Shown here in pieces: positions 58,006 through 64,000 of a DNA stretch of 64,000 nucleotides (its first letter is position 1; every line of letters begins with the position of its first letter). Below the pieces are notes generated by a model. The model saw only the letters and a list, made by a program, of their open reading frames with translations. It was not told where the DNA came from and made no database searches. Location of the stretch: positions 65,142,593 to 65,206,592 of the forward strand of contig CM018685.1 in the NCBI GenBank assembly GCA_009363875.1, written 5' to 3'. The translations under genes were made by a program, and so were the position numbers. This DNA comes from Mikania micrantha. Taxonomy: Eukaryota > Streptophyta > Magnoliopsida > Asterales > Asteraceae.

Positions 58006-58132
58006 CGTCGCGTACCGCGAAGGAGGGTTCGAAAGCTCTTCGCGTACCGCGAAGCAATTCGGGATTCTCAGATATTTTGGGTTCTTCGCGTACCGCGAAG
58101 GAACCTCAAAACCACCTTCGCGTAGCGCGAAG
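58006..58132. promoter_or_regulatory. CGCG dyad array in the third LTR
   Basis: Sites at 58006-58022, 58038-58054, 58084-58100 and 58116-58132. The second and third read CTTCGCGTACCGCGAAG and the fourth CTTCGCGTAGCGCGAAG, all perfect outside the centre. Here the flank is CTT/AAG where E1 uses CCAT/ATGG and CTC/GAG. The array lies about 60 bp upstream (sense strand) of the TATA-like run. Confidence 0.6.
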
Positions 58133-58388
58133 AGTCCCAAAGCATAATATCTTTGTAATTTTCTTCGTTTCGCAATTCCGGACAATCCGTAACTCCGTTT
58201 CGCGCACGGTTTTTTCCCACGTTCATGATTTTTCATATGTTTTCAAATCCTAACAATCACAATCGTTATTTTTAACGATTATATCAAACGTGTTCAATAT
58301 TGAAAACCGGTTGTTACAGTATTTAAGAGATGTAGTTGCGGAGTTGAACATTAAAGAAAAAACTAAGAATTTGTATATTACATCTATA

Positions 58389-58672
58389 CATTTTTTTAAC
58401 GACAGAAAGTCATGTCGTGCTACTTTTAGTTATCATAGCGGTTGGTAACTAAGATCGATTACTCGATCGCCGACCATGGGACCATACCCCTTAATGTGCG
58501 GGAACCCCGTGGAATAGGTAAACTCTCGCCTCCAATTGGTTCAGAACCCGAGATTAAGCTCAAGATTCGTTACATCACCTGGTGTCCAATAAATTGTCAC
58601 TAGTGAGAATTGATCCCGAGTCTCCAAAAAGAAACGACCAAACCTTAATTATTAGACTAACTTTGCTGGATT
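58389..58672 (-). mobile_element. SINE-2, full-length copy
   Basis: Flanks ATTACATCTATA (58377-58388) and ATTACATCTACA (58673-58684) form a 12-bp duplication with one mismatch. On the minus strand it begins with a tRNA-like TTAGTCTAATAATTAAGG (A-box-like) and GGGATCAATTCTC (weak B-box). It ends GACTTTCTGTCGTT plus A-run. About 284 bp, the best reference copy of this family. Confidence 0.75.
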
Positions 58673-58684
58673 ATTACATCTACA

Positions 58685-60591
58685 AGACTATAACTAAACT
58701 TGCCTAGAGAACAAATAGTTGGAGAGTTAGTTAAAGAAAAAAAATTGAAAGTGACATTAACAACTAACAAGTACATAATGCTATTAATTGCTAATGTGTG
58801 TTGGAGTTGGAGGGATTATGAAACCACGTGAGGGTCACGAGACCATGTAACCAAAGTACAATAACACCCCAAACACAGACGTGGCCAGCTGTATATCTTA
58901 ACACAGACAGGGGCACTTTTGGTAAACAACAAAATCAAAAGATGGAAGGCATCAGTTTGACTTGACCATGACTTTGACCATCCACCCATTGGTGTAGCGT
59001 TAAAACGATTATTTAGTTATTCGTTATCTTTTTGAAAAACGCGTTTAACCGCTTTTAATCTTTTTATTTATATTATATAAAATAAGACATGGAACACACG
59101 TATTTTTATTAAAAATTGGTTTGTTTAATTTACTTTAAACTTTATAAGTTTAATTAAATAATAATATTACTTTGAGGAGTTAATGGGTTTCGACAAATCC
59201 GATCCATCCAATTCTGTAATGTTATTTATCTTTTGCTAGAGAACCTGTATTTTTAATTTTTTTTTAAAAGATTGTTAAAATATAGTTTAAATTCTCTCGT
59301 ATTATGTTGTGGTTTTAAACTAATGTCAATTATTCATTAAAAATTTAAAATTAATTTTAAACATAACTTTAAGATCACGAAATGTCAATTATCGTACTTT
59401 TATAATAAATTATAATATTTTCCATTGCAAAATTGTTTTAAATTTTTAATTATCAACTACTTGAAACAATGTCTATAGTTTACTTAGGAATTGAAAGACA
59501 CGTACATACATACATGTACGACATACATGTACGTGCTTGTGTGTTTGCATATAATAAAATAAATATTATATAAAGAGCAAATTGTCATTTTTTTTCGATG
59601 TATTCCGTTCACTTTTGTCATTTCAATCGTTCTGTTCTCATAAATTTCATTTTATTGTCATTTTCAAGCACATGTTTTTGTCACTTTTGCTATTTTAGTC
59701 CAAATTTTAAATTTCACTGGACCTAAATGGTTAAATGACAATAAAATAGAAACCAAAAGAACAATAATAATGAAATTTAAGCTCTTGTAGTAAAATGACA
59801 AAGATAAACAAACCACATTGACTAACATAACATTTTACTCAAAAATAAAATATCATGGATTTTTATATGGCACCAAGTTTCTTTTATAATTTAAGTATTT
59901 GACATTTTAGTTTCATAGATCTTTTAGAGCAATTGAATCATAATCTAATGCATCAAAATCAACTTATGTTTTAGCTACTAAATGATTGTTTGCACATTTT
60001 CTTCAGTTAAATCTATACTAGTATATAATACATATTAGAATGACACAATAGTCTTTTACCAAAAATTCTTAAAGTTAAGAGTTTTACAACTTTTATAGCA
60101 TGAAATACAAATTACAAAGCGTTTCTTTTTACAACTCTTATAGCATGAAGTACAAATTACAAAGCGTTAAAAACCATAACAAAAGGTTTTTTTTTTTTTT
60201 TTTTACTTTTTAACTTGTCCCACATTGATACATTTAAAAAATAAAGTGTCAAAGAATAACTTTAAAAGAAACATCTCAACTCAAATGAATCACTTCTTAC
60301 ATTTATGTCACATTTGTAGGGATGGCAAGTGGCCGGGTTTTTGAGTAATCTCAGTCCCATACCCGTTTATAAAAGGGATAATATCATATATCCCCTTATT
60401 AAACATCAAAATTACATATATCCCCAATGTTAAACTAAAATTACAAATATCCCTATTTTCCAAAATTGCCCCTTAGTAAGGAGAAATATGTAAATTGTTT
60501 TTAGTTAGTTCATTAAGGGTAAAATAGGAAATACATAATTTGTTTTTTAATGAAATGGATAAATATGTAATATACTTGGTTTAGAAAGGGG
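58685..60591. other. Intergenic; a possible foldback at about 59580-59860
   Basis: No gene. TTGTCATTTT...CATTTTATTGTCATTTTCAAGC near 59582-59670 is mirrored by AATGACAATAAAATAG and AAAATGACAAAG near 59735-59800, suggesting an old inverted-repeat element. TACAACTTTTATAGCATGAA and GTACAAATTACAAAGCGTT are directly repeated at about 60085 and 60130. Confidence 0.4.
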
Positions 60592-60935
60592 TGTGACACC
60601 TCGTAATTTCCAGGTCAGCAATTCTATTATTTTTAATAATAATGTTTATTATTATTTCATACGTGGCACTAGAATAAATGCATTTAGTGTGACACGTGGC
60701 ACAACAGTCTGAACACACCGATAATTCGAGGAATTATCGCACAACAATCGCACGTGTCTTGAATGACGAACGTTGGTGAACGGATCAATCTGTGACACAA
60801 AACACTGCACTTAGGTTCGGTGAACCTAAATTAGCTAGAACAAGACCAATATGACGAGAAACGATGACCGTATTCGAGAAATACGAAAGAATCGGTTCAA
60901 AACAATGAATTGGGCCTATTGGGCTCAGCCGAGAC

Positions 60936-61145
60936 CCATCGCGGTACGCGATGGACACACAATGGGGCTTTCGCGGTACGCGAAGCTCAAGCGGGAGAAT
61001 TTGAATTCTCCGAAAAACGTCGCGGTACGCGACGACCGATCATCTTCAACCATCGCGGTACGCGGCGTGTTTCGGGAACAGAATGATTATTTTAATCACC
61101 GCGATACGCGGAGATGCTTTTTGGACGGTGTCGCGGTACGCGACA
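60936..61145. promoter_or_regulatory. Array of six CGCG dyads in the E2 LTR
   Basis: Sites at 60936-60954 (CCATCGCGGTACGCGATGG), 60968-60985, 61018-61034 (CGTCGCGGTACGCGACG), 61051-61067, 61097-61113 and 61129-61145 (TGTCGCGGTACGCGACA). Three are perfect inverted repeats around GTA with different outer bases. The last one is 18 bp upstream of the TATA box. Confidence 0.6.
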
Positions 61146-61163
61146 GGCCTATGCGCAGAAAAT

Positions 61164-61173
61164 CTTTATAAAA
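61164..61173 (+). promoter_or_regulatory. TATA box of the E2 LTR promoter
   Basis: CTTTATAAAA, immediately downstream of the dyad array, equivalent to CTTTATAAA in E1. Confidence 0.6.
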
Positions 61174-63383
61174 CCAAGCTTAATCATTGCTGTTACCCCC
61201 TTCACCGATTTTTCTCAACTGAAAACCCTCTCCTCGACCATAAACGACCTGCTACCATCCCACAACCCTTCTGGAAGCCAATTGCAACGTTTGAGAGGCT
61301 CTATTGAAGCTTTTTGAAGATTGAAGGGAGCTAGAAGACGTCATTCACCATTTGCACGAGTTGGAGCTACTGTGGAGATTGTTTCTGGACATCTTGAAGC
61401 CACACACACCTGCTCCAGCCCTATCTCGACCTTTTTGCACCTCCTAAGGTAGTATCCTATCACTATTTCGGGTTTTAACACTTGTAAACACACATGCAAA
61501 GGGAAATACCCACATGCATCACCATCACCACCATTAGCACGAACTTTCATTGTTTTAGATCTGTTATTTGTTGATTTATTTACTGAGTTGATGATCCTAT
61601 TATGATACATGATGATTTTGATGAGATTAGATGACCATGTGTTGATTTCATGATGAAATGGTTACTTTTATCAACATGCATGCACGATCTAGCATGATTC
61701 ACATGATATTTGACATGGAAATGTTATTAGACGTGTTATTGATGATGATCCATATGATTGGAAGTATTGGTTGTGGTCAAGAAATGTCCAAATGTGTTAG
61801 TTACTATAAATAGTAACTTTATTTGTGCAAGTATGTGATTTGATGAGATAATGGCCACATGCATGTGTTTAGATCCATATGTTATGCTTAAAATGATGAT
61901 TAGAAACTATTGTGATAGATACTTGATGCATAGAAATGTCTAGGATAGTCAAAAGTGTGATTTTTGGGAACGTTACTATAAATAGTAACTTTATTTTATA
62001 AAGTTTACGACTTGTCACGTGTTAGTTGTAACGAGCATGATTAATAGATTATTTAGGACTAACATGATGATAATAAATGTTGTTGATTGTAAAACTTGAT
62101 GAAATATGCTTATTTTAGTAACTTTCCATAAATGGAAACTTTTACGCGCAAACCATGTTAAACCAACTACGTGTAACTATGTGCTAAGTGATAACATGCT
62201 CATTTAGGATAAATATGCATGTTAGAATAATCGGAATATGATTTTATGCATAACTTGCCAAATATGGAAACTTTCCTAAAATAGAAACTTACCATAAATG
62301 GTAAGTTTCCTCATGGGAACGATTTTGGTATCCGTACACTTCGCACGACACCATAACCGCACGATACACGAACACTTGATCCAAACCGTCACCAACGGGT
62401 CGTTAGGTCAAACACGATCGACACGGTCAAACACGGTCAACTCGACCTACATAACTACTTAGTGTCGTTGAACACTAACGCGGTCCGGTGAGGCCCACAT
62501 TTGTGAACACAAACTCATAGTACCTATGTGATATAGGTGACTACTAGCCGGCGAGCTACACGTACTCTTTGAGCTAACGCATATCTAAACTCAGGTGAGT
62601 TTACGGCCCCACTTTTACTCTTTAACTGCTTTTACTCAATCTTGGGGTGAGAATACTATGCAACTGTTTTAGATGTATGACTGGTATGTTGTAAAACTAT
62701 TTTTGAGTGTAACTATTATCGCATAAAGCCCTCACTTATCCTTACCGTTAATTGTTACGAACGAGTCGTTATTACGTAGTACTACTGGGTTTGACTAGCC
62801 CCACTCGGCAACAACTTTGACTGGAGGTCATAACGAGTGTAATAATCGATGTGAATTGCGAGTTCAGCGATGACTCGCGGAGGCAAATGGAAACAGTCTA
62901 GTTTCGGTAAGATGACATGACACACTCACGGATCGTAGATCCAACAACTAAACTTAAACATGTCCAGTATATATCTGTCTACAATTTCTGTCTGTCTAAA
63001 CCTGTGAACTCACCAACTTTTTAGTTGACACTTTTCGCATGTATTCTCAGGTAACTGATGGAGCTTACGTTAGGATACACACAAGGAAGCCTTAAGGAGT
63101 CTGGCCTGCTTATAGACTCGTATTTTAGGCGTTGTGTGCATTTGTTATGATTTGAAAACATTTTATTATGTAGTGTCTTGAACAATTATTTTCCGCTGCA
63201 ACTTATGTGCTATGATGTTTAACACTTTCCGCTGCTTATTGAATGAAACTTGTATTGTTTTACAATCTGTGTGAATGTGTAACTCATATAGAGTCGTTCT
63301 ATATGACCAAGAGCTGTGATTCCTGGCCACGTCACACCCACGTGGACTGACACCGCGAGTGGGAATTTGGGGGTGTGACAGAC

Positions 63384-63396
63384 TGGTATCAGAGCC
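63384..63396 (+). other. E2 primer binding site
   Basis: TGGTATCAGAGCC, three bases after the LTR end; tRNA-iMet type and identical to E1. Confidence 0.9.
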
Positions 63397-63537
63397 TTGG
63401 TTATAGGGAACTAGGTTTGCATATAGTAAACTTAGACTATAGCCACTGCTCTACGTTAGACACAACACTAGAACTTGCACACTGATGTTGTTATTATTAC
63501 TATCAGACTGTTATTTACTAACCTGAAAACTTACAGG

Positions 63538-64000
63538 ATGGCTGACAGCAACGGAAACGCTGACAGGAACCCGGGCAGACGCCCAACCCTTGACGACTTG
63601 ACTGAGGACAGTCGACGTAGGATCGACAGCATAGTAGCACAGGTAGATGCAGAGATGGAGAGGAGGACCCAGATGTTAGCACGGGAGCGCTATTGGGGGT
63701 GGTTGCCTAACCTCCTACAAGAGTGGGTTGTAGCTGAGCGGGTGCCTACCCCGCGATACAGAGGTGATACCTCTGAGGGTCCACGACTGCCGGCACTTGG
63801 GATGCCGATGGAGAGAGCCTTCGCGGCTCATGTTGCCGTAACCCGGCGGGAGTTACGGAGGAACGCCGAGCTATCCGATGAGGTTCGTGTTCTTCGCGAG
63901 AAGAACGATCGCCTGGAAAGGCGAAGTGACCGGCTGGAGGAGGAGAAGGATCGTCTAGAGGAGACGGTGGAGACACTACGTCTCCAAGTGGCTCAGCTCA
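63538..64000 (+). CDS. E2 ORF1, N-terminal 154 codons (extra protein upstream of gag)
   Basis: Starts at the ATG after AACTTACAGG, exactly as in E1, and is open to the window end. It shares SRRRID-IVAQVDAEM-RR, RYWGWLP, ERVP, PMERAFA/PMEQAFA and the coiled-coil repeats (NDRLERRSDRLEEEKDRLEE) with the 250-aa E1 protein. By eye about six residues in ten are identical over the aligned part, with only short length differences near the N-terminus. The function is unknown. Its position between primer site and the expected gag, and conservation across diverged copies, argue for a real element-encoded protein. Frames on the opposite strand (63746-63976) are shadows. Confidence 0.75.
   Translation, partial: MADSNGNADRNPGRRPTLDDLTEDSRRRIDSIVAQVDAEMERRTQMLARERYWGWLPNLLQEWVVAERVPTPRYRGDTSEGPRLPALGMPMERAFAAHVAVTRRELRRNAELSDEVRVLREKNDRLERRSDRLEEEKDRLEETVETLRLQVAQL

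Larger units (their letters stand above)
55357..58318 (-). mobile_element. Solo LTR of a third chromovirus-like family
   Basis: 2962 bp between TSDs GTATT (55352-55356 and 58319-58323). In sense orientation it starts TGTAACAACCGG and ends AAGTTTGGGTGTTATA (final CA mutated). It carries a CGCG dyad array upstream of a TATA-like run (57941-57950), as in E1 and E2, plus an 86-bp minisatellite. No internal region, so formed by LTR-LTR recombination. Orientation follows from the dyad-TATA order. Confidence 0.8.
60592..63380 (+). repeat. E2 5' LTR
   Basis: 2789 bp, ending GGGGGTGTGACA. Contains six CGCGGTACGCG dyads, a TATA box at 61164-61173 and four AT-rich hairpins (61799-61818, 61972-61989, 62121-62141, 62284-62309). 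It also has ACACGGTCAAACACGGTCAA repeats at about 62410-62440, matching a similar run in E1. Open frames at 60851-61317 and 61341-61610 lie in this non-coding region. Confidence 0.88.
60592..64000 (+). mobile_element. Second chromovirus (element E2), 5' part, runs off the window
   Basis: Plus-oriented LTR retrotransposon related to E1: LTR start TGTGACACCTCGTAATTTCC versus TGTGACACCCCGTAATTTCC, same primer site and leader text, same ORF1. The probable left target bases are AGGGG (60587-60591). gag-pol and the 3' LTR are expected beyond 64000. Confidence 0.88.

Noticed and set aside
60851..61610. Frames of 67-106 codons on both strands at the start of E2
   Set aside because: They lie in the LTR promoter region, and the Arg/Tyr-Ala-Val repeats are translations of the dyads.
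63746..63976. 76-codon minus-strand frame
   Set aside because: Antisense shadow of E2 ORF1.

Overview
This looks like nuclear DNA of a flowering plant: AT-rich, with intron-containing plant genes (an LBD transcription factor, a ureidoglycolate hydrolase-like protein, an RRM protein) scattered in a sea of LTR retrotransposons, SINEs, Helitrons, MULE/hAT derivatives and (TA)n-anchored foldback elements. The genes and repeat style fit a eudicot, and I would guess an asterid such as Asteraceae, but the sequence does not prove the family. No bacterial, organellar, CRISPR, rRNA or tRNA genes were seen.

Layout. 1-838: first two exons of an LBD gene (minus strand, cut by the window edge). 0.9-13.3 kb: gene-free and repeat-rich, with a copia gag remnant, three SINE insertions with target duplications, hAT-type miniature elements (one nested in a SINE), a Helitron containing a long-TIR MULE, and a (TA)n-flanked element. 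13.3-30.7 kb: a three-layer nest. An old Athila/Tat-like element (gag remnant, PBS and one LTR) is split by a solo LTR (13978-29529, TSD GAAAG). That LTR is split in turn by a complete, very young Tekay/Del-type chromovirus (15054-26785, TSD GGCCA, two 2946-bp LTRs). 30.7-43 kb: foldback elements, Helitron ends, a cluster of (TA)n-anchored miniature elements and more SINEs. 43.05-45.1 kb: the ureidoglycolate hydrolase-like gene with a hAT element in intron 1. 45.2-47 kb: three copies of a composite SINE. 51.3-53.4 kb: the RRM gene (minus) with a foldback element in intron 3. 55.36-58.32 kb: a solo LTR with an 86-bp minisatellite. 60.6-64 kb: the 5' part of a second chromovirus related to the first, running off the window.

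The most notable material is in the retroelements. (i) Three different LTRs carry arrays of a short dyad, consensus CGCGGTACGCG with variable but self-complementary flanks, directly upstream of a TATA box. Two of them also carry AT-rich hairpins downstream of the TATA box. (ii) Both internal chromovirus copies have an extra open reading frame (about 250 aa, coiled coil, acidic tail) between the primer binding site and gag; its N-terminal part is conserved at protein level between the diverged copies. Splice-like signals precede it, and a 75-nt GT...AG segment containing stops interrupts gag. (iii) A composite SINE joins an Au-like tail to an unfamiliar head with a conserved AACGTT hairpin. All coordinates and identities come from reading the sequence by eye; no searches were run.
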